Source of the DNA: Triatoma infestans
Taxonomy: Eukaryota; Arthropoda; Insecta; Hemiptera; Reduviidae
Reading direction: 5' to 3'
Length of the DNA: 64,000 nucleotides
Assembly: GCA_011037195.1 (NCBI GenBank)
Contig: JAAEAF010014497.1
Coordinates: 62,001-126,000 of the forward strand
Of the stretch, positions 25,201 through 31,400 are shown one piece after another (the stretch's first letter is position 1; every line of letters begins with the position of its first letter). Below the pieces are notes generated by a model that worked only from the letters and a program-made list of their open reading frames with translations, did not search any database and was not told the origin of the DNA. The position numbers and the translations under genes were made by a program.

Positions 25201-26984
25201 TATTTATATATATATAGAGAGAGCAGCAACAAAAAAGATGCATGGGTTAATAAAGTGTGTTTTTATTTTATTTTATTTATTGATTATTCTATTTGGTAGA
25301 TTTACACTTCTTTTTTTTAAATTGCCAATTAGAGAAGCCCTTAAAAAAAAATGTTGCCCAATTAATATCACTTTTTTTGTAGGAAATAATTCATTGAGTT
25401 ATTTTTTTAAGCTATACATTTTGATCAGTTGTAGTGAGTATGTAAGAGGCTTAGTCCATAGCGCCACTATCGACTATTTAATTGTGTTAGGTGTGTAAAT
25501 CACGATTTCTTCACTTGTAAACCAATTTCAATTATCAGAAGTTGCGCCAGCTCTTAAATAGCTTTTTATTTATCAAACCTATTAAATTCTGCCTACACGC
25601 GGTGAATATTATAAAAAAAAAAACTTTCGATTAGCGAAGTCTGTTGTGTTAGTTATATTGCAAATTAAAGTCAAAACATCATCGAAAATACTTTATTTTA
25701 AATTCTATTGATTTCTATTAAAAAAAAAAAAAACTATTGAGCAACAGCCCATGAAGGGGCCTAATCTTCCCAGACGGCGATTTGAATAGGGGCGTGTGGT
25801 AAGCACGCCGCAGTTCCCACGCCGTTTAGTTCTGTCCTTCGCTACCTAGGGCGCTACTAACTGTAGCTTCCCACTTTTTATCACGATGCTGGGTCAACAC
25901 CGACTTTGCCCTCACGGCAATAGAACCCTGAATTTCTCGCACGAAAGGCGAGTGCCGCTAGCCACTAGACCAACGCGTGAGGACGATTTCTATTATTAAG
26001 ATAACATTATTTTTTCTTAAAAAAAAAAAAGCTCTTAAGCGGCCAAAACATAATATATGACGTTTTGAAGGCGATAAAATTAAGAGGGCAACAAATTAGG
26101 TTAATAAGAAAAGGATCTGAGAAGAGAGTCCATCATGGCATCCTTTGTTTTTGTTGGTTCTTATCCGGTACCGTATCTTTGTCCATAATCACTGGGCTAG
26201 TTTATCAAGATTGTTTAAAAATGTATCATACATAAGCTCCTGCACCTCCGCCCGTAACATAGGTCACTTCTTCAGGAATTTTGGGCGTCACTGAGGACAT
26301 CCCAGCCAAACAAAATTTACTCCAATTTACACTAATCAACATTCAAATCTGGATTCTGCAGATTAGCATAGTTGATGTAGTGCAACCCAACGGATTTCTA
26401 GTTAATCCACAAAGGAAAACTCGAGCTCATCACACACTCACTCATTAATTATACTAAAGGATCCACAGTAATTCTTTAAGGTCGCAATGGAATATGGAAT
26501 TCAGCATTTTTATACAATATTATAAACTAGACCTCTCTCTCTCATTATGTACAAGAATCCAAAGCCGGTCGGAACCAATAAACAGCAGCATGGATGATTT
26601 GCAAATTACAACTATCTGAGGGCTTCTCTATTATTTCTTTTAATAGTTAATGCCTTTATATTAGATTCTAGATTTGAATTAAATCGTTTTAAGTCAACTT
26701 TTTTAAATATTATTTTGAATATCCACTCTTTGTTTTTTTATATATAAAATCATATCAATTTAGTGAAATACTGGATGTAAATTAGAAAATCTTCCTCTAT
26801 AAAAGTTCTTAAAAAAAAAACTAATTTTAATTAAAAAAAATTAAAAATAGAAATAATTTGTTTCAGATATTATAATAGGGAAATAACACCTGATATCGCA
26901 AATTTGGCCAACATACGTACCATGTCCGAGAGTATTACAAGAAATTTTGGACAACCTAGATCTGAAACTGATTCAGATATTTAA
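1181..26984 (+). CDS. rut: Adenylate cyclase, rutabaga/ADCY1 type (3' 21 exons; 5' part outside window)
   Basis: Transmembrane class III adenylate cyclase converting ATP to cAMP at the plasma membrane; the rutabaga/ADCY1 subfamily is known to be Ca2+/calmodulin- and G-protein-responsive. Exons (1181-1243, 2945-3034, 6225-6410, 6555-6701, 6814-6945, 8657-8904, 8997-9117, 11220-11339, 11648-11794, 13517-13739, 15388-15512, 15596-15767, 15861-16038, 16111-16519, 19302-19553, 19639-19889, 20105-20176, 21198-21324, 21826-22009, 24051-24228, 26867-26984) join in phase to 3543 nt, 1180 residues plus TAA. Residue numbers in the exon entries refer to this joined segment. Layout: C1b linker about 1-110, six membrane helices about 115-310, C2 domain about 330-591, tail 592-1180. 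The C2 text ([46 protein letters not shown]) is closest to ADCY1 as I recall it, rather than to ADCY5/6 or ADCY8. C1a, with the two metal aspartates, is upstream. Weakest points are the two first exons and the orthology call; membership of the family is certain. Confidence 0.88.
1244..2944 (+). other. rut intron A-B
   Basis: About 1.7 kb, AT-rich. It holds the hAT-like miniature element listed separately and a short TA-rich microsatellite near 1620-1645. No other structure recognised. Confidence 0.5.
1862..2172. mobile_element. hAT-like miniature element
   Basis: Left end CAGCGGTGTCAAACT and, on the other strand, right end TAGGGGGTGTCAAACT form near-matching terminal inverted repeats of the widespread hAT type. 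About 310 bp, no transposase. The 8-bp flanks do not match convincingly, so the duplication is degraded or the ends are off by a base or two. Confidence 0.55.
2945..3034 (+). CDS. rut: rut exon B: C1b linker (phase 0/0)
   Basis: A 90-nt exon between TTAG and GTAAAT, clearly GC-richer than the surrounding intron. It begins [20 protein letters not shown] and ends NIRNVTHK, leading straight into the basic stretch of exon C. Phase 0 at both ends. Nothing catalytic is expected here; C1b in ADCY1 carries the calmodulin site. Confidence 0.65.
3035..6224 (+). other. rut intron B-C
   Basis: A 3.2-kb AT-rich intron. I see no coding exon with good splice signals and no family repeat; 3530-3700 is locally GC-richer but unrecognised. 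An undetected phase-0 C1b exon cannot be excluded. Confidence 0.4.
6225..6410 (+). CDS. rut: rut exon C: basic C1b segment leading into second membrane domain
   Basis: A 62-codon exon, CTAG before and GTAAGT after. It starts [18 protein letters not shown], a strongly basic run with spaced hydrophobics, then [20 protein letters not shown], which aligns with the ADCY1 segment RVNRYISRLLEAR just before TM7. The basic run is a candidate calmodulin-binding site, by inference only, since ADCY1 binds calmodulin in C1b. Translation past the donor meets a stop within five codons. Confidence 0.88.
6555..6701 (+). CDS. rut: rut exon D: TM7 and start of TM8
   Basis: A 49-codon exon, acceptor ATCAG, donor [26 protein letters not shown] begins TM7, followed by [20 protein letters not shown], the conserved P-R-T turn and the start of TM8. 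It matches the ADCY1 stretch that starts KYHQLQDEYF. Only 144 nt separate it from exon C. Confidence 0.9.
6814..6945 (+). CDS. rut: rut exon E: TM8-TM9
   Basis: A 44-codon exon, acceptor CCTAG, donor GTAATG. It starts [19 protein letters not shown] (rest of TM8 and a short cytoplasmic loop) and ends in TM9, [19 protein letters not shown]. The ADCY1 counterpart has IVVLIYSVAQ at the same place. Phase 0 at both ends. Confidence 0.9.
7033..7600 (+). repeat. SINE family B, interrupted copy
   Basis: The tRNA-Glu-like head is seen at 7037-7085 (AGCGCACTCGCCTTTGGTGC). The family body (AGCGAAGGCCAGAATTAAAC) appears only at about 7512, so some 400 bp of unrelated, GC-richer sequence lies inside. Ends with an ATT repeat at about 7585. 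Confidence 0.5.
7607..8165 (+). mobile_element. Diverged Helentron-like copy
   Basis: Reads in family order: GAGTCAGATTTTTGAAATTG, GAGTTTTCATAGAAAATG, CCGAATTTTCTCGAAAACTG, AAGAAAATTCATTTTAAGGG, ACCCGGAAGTCCC. The subterminal repeats are lost. Confidence 0.55.
8165..8385 (-). repeat. SINE family B, minus strand, old copy
   Basis: GGTTGCTGGGTCAACAGTGT and TGCCCTCACGGAAATCGAAC match the SINE B body and B box on the complementary strand; the head end is CGCATGAGGGG. Confidence 0.6.
8657..8904 (+). CDS. rut: rut exon F: extracellular loop, TM10-TM11
   Basis: Acceptor TTACAG; donor GTTAGT chosen because it gives phase 2, which the next exon requires. The extracellular loop TM9-TM10 carries an N-glycosylation sequon (NST in PRLNSTVTW) and cysteines. 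TM10 is [17 protein letters not shown] and TM11 [20 protein letters not shown]. Glycosylation of this loop is known in mammalian adenylate cyclases. Confidence 0.9.
8997..9117 (+). CDS. rut: rut exon G: TM12 and entry to C2
   Basis: Only 92 nt after exon F. It starts in phase 2/1 (CA|A) and encodes [20 protein letters not shown] (TM12), then [18 protein letters not shown], the strongly conserved R-LDFLW signalling helix that joins the last membrane helix to the C2 catalytic domain. Donor GTATTA is weak but the phase and the conserved peptide fix it. Confidence 0.92.
9340..9460 (-). mobile_element. Helentron-like 5' fragment
   Basis: Minus-strand family start: CTCAGGGGATTTCAAAAC, GATGAAAACTCAATTT, then GTAAGAGAAAGTAAAAAG. 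The GTAAGAGAAAG end is repeated 80 bp further on as part of a local tandem duplication (9430-9575). Confidence 0.55.
9815..10482 (-). pseudogene. LINE RNase H / zinc-knuckle fragment, tandem copy 1
   Basis: The minus strand reads a non-LTR retrotransposon ORF2 end. The RNase H tail [20 protein letters not shown] (canonical WVPSHxGxxGNEKADxLA, here lacking the loop glycines) is at about 10225-10290. Downstream is a CCHC-like knuckle, [20 protein letters not shown], at about 9950-10015. A stop interrupts the RNase H domain. Inactive fragment of an I/Jockey-group LINE, presumably 5'-truncated. Confidence 0.8.
10483..11150 (-). pseudogene. LINE RNase H / zinc-knuckle fragment, tandem copy 2
   Basis: A head-to-tail repeat of 9815-10482 at an exact 668-bp offset. 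Both copies start ACATTTTTTTTTCC and end GGTTTTATTTGC. I see no difference between them over the parts compared, including the same stop codon, so the duplication is very recent or an assembly artefact. It sits 69 bp before rut exon H. Confidence 0.85.
11220..11339 (+). CDS. rut: rut exon H: start of C2 catalytic domain
   Basis: A 40-codon exon, ATAG acceptor and GTAAGT donor. [20 protein letters not shown] continues as [15 protein letters not shown], which aligns closely with ADCY1 ([31 protein letters not shown]). The preceding intron holds the 668-bp tandem duplication. Confidence 0.95.
11340..11647 (+). other. rut intron H-I
   Basis: A 308-bp AT-rich intron; nothing recognisable beyond splice sites. 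Confidence 0.5.
11648..11794 (+). CDS. rut: rut exon I: C2 core strand-helix
   Basis: A 49-codon exon, CACAG acceptor, GTAATA donor. [20 protein letters not shown] then [20 protein letters not shown] and NEIIADFDE. This is the C2 sheet that forms the forskolin/Gs-alpha face in mammalian cyclases. The sequence is more similar to ADCY1 (YYQSYSQVGVMFASI) than to other isoforms I can recall. Confidence 0.96.
11900..12540 (-). mobile_element. Helentron-like copy, diverged
   Basis: Starts with the 3' signature in reverse (CTGGTGTGAGACAGTCACAC, ACTTTCTCTCACTC) and ends GGAGTAAGAGAAAGT. About 640 bp, so one internal module is missing. Confidence 0.75.
12980..13125 (-). mobile_element. Penelope-like 3' fragment with hammerhead-like core
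   Basis: The complementary strand reads GAGCTC, CTGAAGA, a 17-18 nt arm, GAAAC, GTA, GGGCAACAAAG. The same arrangement and flanks occur at 58497-58545 beyond the GIY-YIG fragment, linking this piece to that element. Confidence 0.6.
13177..13400 (-). repeat. SINE family A
   Basis: Full-length-looking minus copy: AAGGCGCGTCAACATCTAAG at the 3' side, the central AGAGAAAATCTAAGGGC box, and the tRNA-like head (TGCACTAATCACTGAGCTAA) at the right edge. Confidence 0.8.
13517..13739 (+). CDS. rut: rut exon J: C2 adenine-binding lysine segment
   Basis: [20 protein letters not shown] carries the C2 lysine (IDKIKTVG) that reads the adenine ring in class III cyclases. The insert [20 protein letters not shown] is family-variable. 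The end [14 protein letters not shown] runs into the split glycine codon (phase 1). Donor GTGAGT. Confidence 0.96.
14201..14260 (+). mobile_element. hAT-like terminal fragment
   Basis: CAGGGGTCGCAAACTGGCG followed by CGGCCCGCGGCCC is typical of hAT element ends. I found no matching right end nearby. Confidence 0.4.
14330..14780 (-). repeat. Extended (composite) SINE A
   Basis: A SINE A body and tRNA-like head (14365-14560) fused on its 5' side to about 220 bp of extra sequence ending GCAAGGGGTATCTGTTGCTT on the minus strand. The same composite recurs at 62572-63000, so the extension belongs to the element. Confidence 0.75.
15388..15512 (+). CDS. rut: rut exon K: C2 active-site block
   Basis: Starts in the glycine codon (G|GT) and encodes [20 protein letters not shown] and [15 protein letters not shown]. 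This holds the C2 Asp (YDIW) that selects adenine, the Asn (GNTVN) and the Arg (ASRMD) that stabilise the transition state. All are intact, so the C2 half should be catalytically competent if paired with C1a. Confidence 0.97.
15596..15767 (+). CDS. rut: rut exon L: end of C2 domain
   Basis: [20 protein letters not shown] then [19 protein letters not shown], the terminal C2 strands with the phosphate-contacting lysine in VKGKGE. The donor GTCAGT at 15768 is preferred over GTAATT at 15772 because only it keeps the next exon open. Intron retention would add GISQ and an immediate TAA, ending the protein right after C2. Confidence 0.95.
15861..16038 (+). CDS. rut: rut exon M: start of C-terminal tail
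   Basis: Follows a 93-nt intron. Reads [19 protein letters not shown], then a Gln/His/Pro-rich stretch ([14 protein letters not shown]). Acceptor TTCCAG, donor GTAATA, phase 2 at the end. No known domain; mammalian ADCY1 has a much shorter tail here. Confidence 0.9.
16111..16519 (+). CDS. rut: rut exon N: proline-rich tail
   Basis: The largest exon (409 nt). Proline-rich with SH3/WW-like runs ([33 protein letters not shown]), then Ser/Asp-rich blocks ([17 protein letters not shown]) that look like casein-kinase-type acidic serine sites. Low-complexity, presumably disordered. Donor GTATTT, phase 0. Confidence 0.92.
16520..19301 (+). other. rut intron N-O
   Basis: AT-rich, 2.8 kb. A direct repeat of about 105 bp (17570-17675 and 18053-18187) is the only clear structure. 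The segment 16600-17480 may be an old retroelement but I cannot identify it. Confidence 0.5.
17570..18187. repeat. Pair of direct repeats, second with internal duplication
   Basis: AATTAATTATCCGGCAATCA through ACTCGAATTTCATG occurs at about 17573-17668 and about 18058-18181. The later copy has an extra tandem CAATCACACAATTCACACAT unit of about 29 bp. Confidence 0.8.
19302..19553 (+). CDS. rut: rut exon O: Asn/Gly/Ser-rich tail
   Basis: An 84-codon open exon, acceptor CAAG, donor [26 protein letters not shown], then an Asn/Gly/Ser low-complexity section ([20 protein letters not shown]) and [12 protein letters not shown]. High GC for the region, and phase-compatible on both sides. Confidence 0.88.
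19639..19889 (+). CDS. rut: rut exon P: Ser/Lys-rich segment and short coiled coil
   Basis: Only 85 nt after exon [21 protein letters not shown] followed by Ser/Lys-rich text, then [19 protein letters not shown], a heptad-like helix that could be a short coiled coil. Ends in a split Arg codon (AG|G). Acceptor TTTAG, donor GTAATC. Confidence 0.88.
20105..20176 (+). CDS. rut: rut exon Q: small tail exon
   Basis: A 72-nt exon between CTAG and GTGAGT reading [20 protein letters not shown] then IHDI across the junction. Both ends are split codons compatible with the neighbours (AG|G; AT|T). Predicted amphipathic helix, no domain recognised. Confidence 0.82.
20177..21197 (+). other. rut intron Q-R
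   Basis: Contains a foldback element (20290-20590). The rest is AT-rich without recognised features. Confidence 0.5.
20290..20590. mobile_element. Foldback element with CTGAAGA/GAAAC arms
   Basis: The left arm at about 20296-20400, reverse-complemented, reads GGGCCCTGAAGAGACTC, TTGGCGAAATGTCGGTTTCC, AGCAAACCAC. The right arm at 20490-20582 reads AAAGGCCCTGAAGAATCTC, CGGGCGAAACGTCAGTTTCT, AGCAAACCAC. Each arm is about 90-100 bp, with some 100 bp of GC-richer DNA between. Confidence 0.75.
21198..21324 (+). CDS. rut: rut exon R: acidic tail exon
   Basis: [20 protein letters not shown] then [20 protein letters not shown], highly charged and helical. Acceptor GACAG, donor GTAATA. Begins in phase 1 to match exon Q and ends in phase 0. 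Confidence 0.87.
21325..21825 (+). other. rut intron R-S
   Basis: 501 bp. One hairpin at about 21623-21661 has 15-bp arms (ATCAGAGACATTTTC / GAAAATGTCTCTGAT); otherwise nothing recognised. Confidence 0.6.
21826..22009 (+). CDS. rut: rut exon S: acidic tail exon
   Basis: [20 protein letters not shown] then [20 protein letters not shown] and [15 protein letters not shown]. Acceptor TACAG, donor GTAAAT, phase 1. Acidic and probably disordered. Confidence 0.9.
22328..23300 (-). mobile_element. Helentron-like copy, nearly full length
   Basis: Begins CACTCAACACAACTTTCTCTT (3' end in reverse), keeps the modules with TCGTCGGAGCCATTTTTGAG, has CA repeats at 23150-23160 and ends GGAGTAAGAGAAAGT. The distal stem-loop is altered at the left edge. 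Confidence 0.85.
23650..23887. mobile_element. Foldback element, 71-bp arms, hammerhead-like cores
   Basis: The left arm ACATCCGGTAATTTATCCGT...GATTTTCATCC is the inverse of GGATGAAAATCC...AAATACCGGATGT at 23815-23887. Each arm contains GGAT-GAAA-ATCC followed by GAAAC-YG-RTC. Same family as 28308-28560. Confidence 0.85.
24051..24228 (+). CDS. rut: rut exon T: Ser/Asp-rich tail exon
   Basis: Continues the split Gly codon: [40 protein letters not shown] and [18 protein letters not shown]. The conserved-looking [13 protein letters not shown] block is unusual for disordered tails and suggests a docking motif. Donor GTATTT, ends in a split Arg codon. Confidence 0.9.
24229..26866 (+). other. rut intron T-U
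   Basis: 2.6 kb, very AT-rich. One SINE B (25721-25984) with target duplication. Nothing else recognised; 26100-26420 is locally less AT-rich. Confidence 0.5.
25721..25984 (-). repeat. SINE family B with 11-bp target duplication
   Basis: Flanked by GATTTCTATTA at 25710-25720 and 25985-25995. On the minus strand it has a tRNA-like head with a CTCGC/GCGAG anticodon stem and loop CTTTCGT (TTC, Glu-like), then the family body, and ends in a T-run next to the left duplication. Confidence 0.88.
26867..26984 (+). CDS. rut: rut exon U: last coding exon and stop
   Basis: Acceptor TTTCAG after a 2.6-kb intron. Reads [20 protein letters not shown], then [18 protein letters not shown] and TAA at 26982-26984. 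The terminal SDI fits a class I PDZ ligand (Ser at -2, hydrophobic at 0), an inference. Phase 2/1 junction with exon T restores Arg. Confidence 0.9.
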
Positions 26985-27670
26985 AAAAGAAAAGAATCTA
27001 AAAATTCTGTTAAAAAAAAAAAACTTGAACCAAGTCTTTCCTGAGGATTTATTAGGTAGGTGATTATTTTTATACTTTCTCATGCTGAGGTCAGAACAAA
27101 CTCTTGGAGGTGCTTATGCAACGAATGATTGTTTTTTTTTATTATTAAGTTCAAAGCATGGTACTTAAGGCAAATATTAAAAGTTTCTTCCATTATTATT
27201 TTAATGAAGGAACTGAGAAAAGTACTCAGTTTTTTGTTTTTTAATTAATTTGGCCTACAAGTTGTGAGGTTTCTCCTGTTTCTCTCATATGTTTTAAATT
27301 AGTTTTTTCTTGCTTTTCTATTTTGTTTAAATGTATGTATTTTTGTACAAAGAACTTAGTATAATTTGTTGTAATTTCTTTTTTTTTTTAATTATTATTG
27401 CTCGTTACATTTATAAATGAGAAAACAAAAAAAGAACTCGGTCCTAAATAATGAGATAATTACAAAAAAAGAAAAAGTACGTCTATAAATGTAGATTTTT
27501 TGCCATGTTTTATATTGACGTAATTTAGACGTTGGTGCTTTCATGGAATTTAAGGCTTAATATAATATTACATACTTATGTAAATATAATGAAAATAAAA
27601 TAATATACTCTTTTACTTTTAATTTTTTGTAAATATTTTATGTAATCGGCAAAATTTATAATAAAGCGAA
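26985..27670 (+). other. rut: Probable rut 3' UTR
   Basis: AT-rich, non-coding sequence after the stop. AATAAA hexamers at 27594-27599 and 27660-27665 are candidate polyadenylation signals; more A/T-rich hexamers follow to about 27.8 kb. The true end cannot be fixed without transcript data. Confidence 0.5.
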
Positions 27671-28307
27671 TTAAAAATAATGAATATGAGCTCATGAAAA
27701 ATAAGAAAAGAAGTACATATGAATATGCCTTGTTGGTAATCTTGTTTTATTTCTCAGAAAAATAAATCATAAAATTAAATAATTAACATAACTTTCTTGT
27801 TAAATTATTTAAAATTACTTAAAAAATATATATTATATAATAAAAAAAATGGCATTGATATAACTTAAATCTTTCTGTAAAATTGGAAGAAAAAATATTA
27901 GGGTGCCTCCTTTACCTTAAAAAAAATAAAAATAAAATAAACGTTTTTTCCAAGATAAAAAGTTTAATGAAGTTTGTACATTCTCAGACTTTTTCTAATT
28001 CTGCATTTTAATTGGTTCAAAACTTGAAAAGTTGACTGTTGAACTATTGGTGCTTTTATATCTTTGATGTAAATGTGACATTCAGAGTCCCCACAAATTC
28101 ACTGCCACCTTGAAAGTTTCTTGATGCTTGACATTTTTTTAGCCGAAAGAATACCAAAATCATCGAGTAAATTTTTTTTTTGAAAAAAATTGAATTTTTA
28201 CAATGATTAAATACGATCTCTAGCGTGTGTAGGGGCTTTATTGTGGCAGATAGATTTACATGAGTAGCGGGATCAGTTTGAGTTGGACCCATTAGTATTA
28301 TTATTAT
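27671..28307. other. Intergenic, unrecognised
   Basis: AT-rich sequence downstream of the probable rut 3' end; I see no gene or repeat family in it. Confidence 0.4.
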
Positions 28308-28560
28308 TTGGTATCTGGTATTTAATTCGTCGTAGCATATTACTTTTGTTCCTGACCGGTTTCTGATTTCATCCATTGTCAGAGCAAATTCACCAAGTTC
28401 GCGTAGAGAGTTGGGAAACAGAAACATTGCGTTGAAGTGAACTCTCTAAACGAACTTGGTGAATTTGCTCTGACTATGGATGAAAATCCGAAACCGGTCA
28501 GGAACAAAAGTAACATGCATGCTACAACGGATAAAATACCAGATGTTATCAGCATTGTGG
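28308..28560. mobile_element. Foldback element, about 105-bp arms, hammerhead-like cores
   Basis: The left arm (GGTATTTAATTCGTCGTAGC...AATTCACCAAGTTCG, CGTAGAGAGTT) is inverted at 28438-28550 (AACTCTCTAAACGAACTTGG...AAAATACCAGATG). The right arm reads CTGACTA, T, GGAT-GAAA-ATCC, GAAAC, CGGTC. An open frame through the right arm is a by-product of the palindrome. Confidence 0.85.
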
Positions 28561-28669
28561 ACCCAACCAAATATTCATCAATTATTATTATTATTCAGAA
28601 AAGGGAAGAGTCAATTCCTGCGCCATCCAAAGGCTCCATGCGTCCATATATATACCTAACCTAGAAGAA

Positions 28670-28930
28670 TTAACAATTCGAACCAAACGCTTAAAAGGAC
28701 ATAGCCTTAAGCTCTTCCTCCGATGGTTGGGTGTTTCCTCCTCCGCCTCACAAAAACCCTATAAAAGGGGTCTAGATGATCCTTATTTTATAGAGACGAA
28801 ATTATAACTTTGCAACTTAAGCAGCAATATTCAATGAGGAAACCAACCAGATGCCTGAGGGAGGTCCGTGAAAGTCTGAGCACCCCCTCATTGAGTTGGA
28901 CTCAACGGGTCACACTCAACTACAGGTTGG
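28670..28930 (-). pseudogene. LINE ORF2 3' fragment, decayed
   Basis: The complementary strand keeps the outline HLV--L-----L (as in the LINE at 43.0-43.5 kb). Shared DNA includes CCAACCAGATGCCTGAGGGA, GTCCGTGAAAG and TTTCCTCCTCCGCCTCAC. Stops throughout. Confidence 0.55.
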
Positions 28931-30747
28931 TCATCCACTTTTTTTTTCCTTCTTTTAGAGTACTCTCTCAGTATAGAGAGAAGTGTGAAAGATTTAATTT
29001 TCTATTTCATAAAGTATTTCATCTATAAAAAAATATAGGAACATCTGGAGATGTGTCGAATGATGAGGTTGGGTTTACATTCCAATATAACTTCAAGACT
29101 CTAGGGGTATTTTGTGTGAATATTGCAGATATCAATTGTAGGCTTGTTATATCCAGAGGGACATCAGCAAAGTTAGTCCACTGCTCTCTCCACTCTAATG
29201 CGGTAAAAATCAAGTAAGGTTTTAACTTATTCTAAATTTCGTAATATTGATATTCAGAACTTATAAGGGCAAAGCTGAAAAAAAAGTTTTATAAAGAATC
29301 ACTATCATACTGACTACAAAACTTAAGAATGGAAAAGATAATTGCAAACTTCATTGAACTAACATTCTAGAGAAAACAGATTTTATTTTTTTTAGGAGGG
29401 GGAAGCTAATGTTTTAAAAAAAAAATCTTTAAACATAATATACTTGGTACGGACGCTGATTGGTCTTGTTAAAATGAAAATTATTAATAATTTAAATCAG
29501 TGCAATAGTTTGTTTATAAAAAAACAAAAAGGTTTTTCTAATTGAGATTTATAATGAAATGAATCATTTTTTTATTTTAATAAGACGCGATCTCTTTTTA
29601 ACAAAAATCAAAAAATATATATATATATAAAAATGTTTATATAGTTTATATAATGAAATTAGAAAAAAGAAAATTTCATCGTGGTTAAAGGAAAATTTTA
29701 GTGAGGAAAAAACTTTTCTTTTTTTTTTGGATTCTCACTCACTTCTATTTAGTGTTGATATTTATTAGATATTTATATAAATATTATATAATATATAATG
29801 ACTTAACAGGTAGTAATAAAAACTTTGCTAAAAAACATTTCTAATAAAAATGAATATGAAAGAAAAAAAATTATAGGTGCCAATCTTTTTACACTTAAAT
29901 TATAATATAAACACCCGAAAGTAACATAAATATTAAATAATAATAAAACAAAAAACTGACGTCTATCATCAATTATAACTTCCACAAAAGAAATAACAAT
30001 GAAGAAAATTTAAATGAAGTTTATCTTTTGCAACCTCCCAATAACACACAACACGTAATAAATAATATATATAACAGAGAGGTTCATTGTTAAGTGTATA
30101 TTGTATTTTAGCATTTATTTATTAAATGTATTTAAATTATAAATAAAATGAAAAGAAAAAACTATATAAGCTTTAGTTAGATATTATATTACAGGAAAAT
30201 TAAATTTACAAAAAATGTAAGATAAAAAGTACTGATTTTTAAAAAAATAATTTGTTTGAGACTGTATAATAATTAATAATAATACAATAATGTATGTTTG
30301 CGTTTTATATGAAAGAGAGAAGAATTTTTCTTTTTTATTAAAAAAAAAAAAACTAAAGTAAAAAGTTGAAAATTCTTCTTTCCTCACAAAAAAAAAAAAG
30401 TAATGCAACAACCCTACCAGATTTTCTTATGTTTAAACAACAATAACATTAAATTAAAATCTACACTATGATTGTATAATTTTTTCCTGATTGTCAGTGT
30501 AATAATCTTTAAAAATAAACTGTGTTATTTTTTTTAACAAACTATTAATTTCTTTAAACCCTATTTTCTCATAGAAAAAAAAAAGATGATTTAAAAAATA
30601 AAAACAGTATTAAGTAAATAATAACTGATAGAAAAAGCAAACGCCCATAGAAGCTTAACATTTTTTTTCTGTAAATTTGATATATAAATTTAGTGAAGGT
30701 GAACTTTCACACATTTCGTGTTACACACTACTTTCTCTCACTAGGTG
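28931..30747. other. Intergenic AT-rich stretch
   Basis: Long A/T runs, a TA microsatellite at 29617-29630 and no gene or repeat that I can identify. Confidence 0.4.
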
Positions 30748-30944
30748 TAAAGGTGCGAATACACGGTCACTGCACTGACCAGTTGTTTACAGGAGAGAAA
30801 TAAATTGTCAGTATTCTCACTGACAAATGCTCTGCCAGTGCTCTTGTGAGTTATTGGGACAGTGAACACTGCTCTCTGTTTACACGCGCAGACGGACGAG
30901 CAGTGTCAGCGGTGTTTCTTAACCTTATTTTCATATATGCAAAA

Positions 30945-31400
30945 ATGACGGCTCTGCATTAGATACTTTACAGTATGAAGACAACGAAAAGAAAAAAAAA
31001 TGGTATGGATTCTTGTGTGGATTGCGAAAAGATAGAGAAGTGGGGTTTTCGGAAATCTACTCACGTCCCTGGATGTCTGCCGCAGACTTTGATGTTTTAC
31101 TGTCACTACTGAATCCGCTTATCCGCAGGAAAGACACACTAATGCGTAAATCTATTTCTTCAGCGTAGAGTCTGGCAATTACCTTGAGGTATTGGCATCA
31201 GGTATTTACAATGTTTATTTACCAAGCTGTTAATTGTCAGTTAGTTTTGCAATATTTTTTTTTTACATATTCGTCTATTTAGGGGACAGTTTCCTCTCTT
31301 TAATGTGTTTGTTCAGTGCGCCAGCGTACACTATTTCTCAAATAATTTCGGAAGTGTGCACTACAATATATAGTAACCTCAAGAATGAATATTTACGGGT
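30945..31400 (+). pseudogene. Harbinger transposase N-terminal remnant
   Basis: Translation gives SRPWMSAADFDVLLSLLNPL, IRRKDTLMRKSIS, then LAITLR and, after a frame break, GDSFLSL, YTISQIISEVCTTIYSNLKN, EYL. These are the hallmark N-terminal blocks of PIF/Harbinger transposases (F-LL-L--P-I---DT-MR-AIS, LAITLR-LA-G-S, TIS-I--EVC-AI---L-DEYL). Frame breaks make it non-functional. Confidence 0.85.

Noticed and set aside
28437..28664. A small protein gene
   Set aside because: The frame is created by the foldback palindrome and is mirrored on the other strand; no start context or family.
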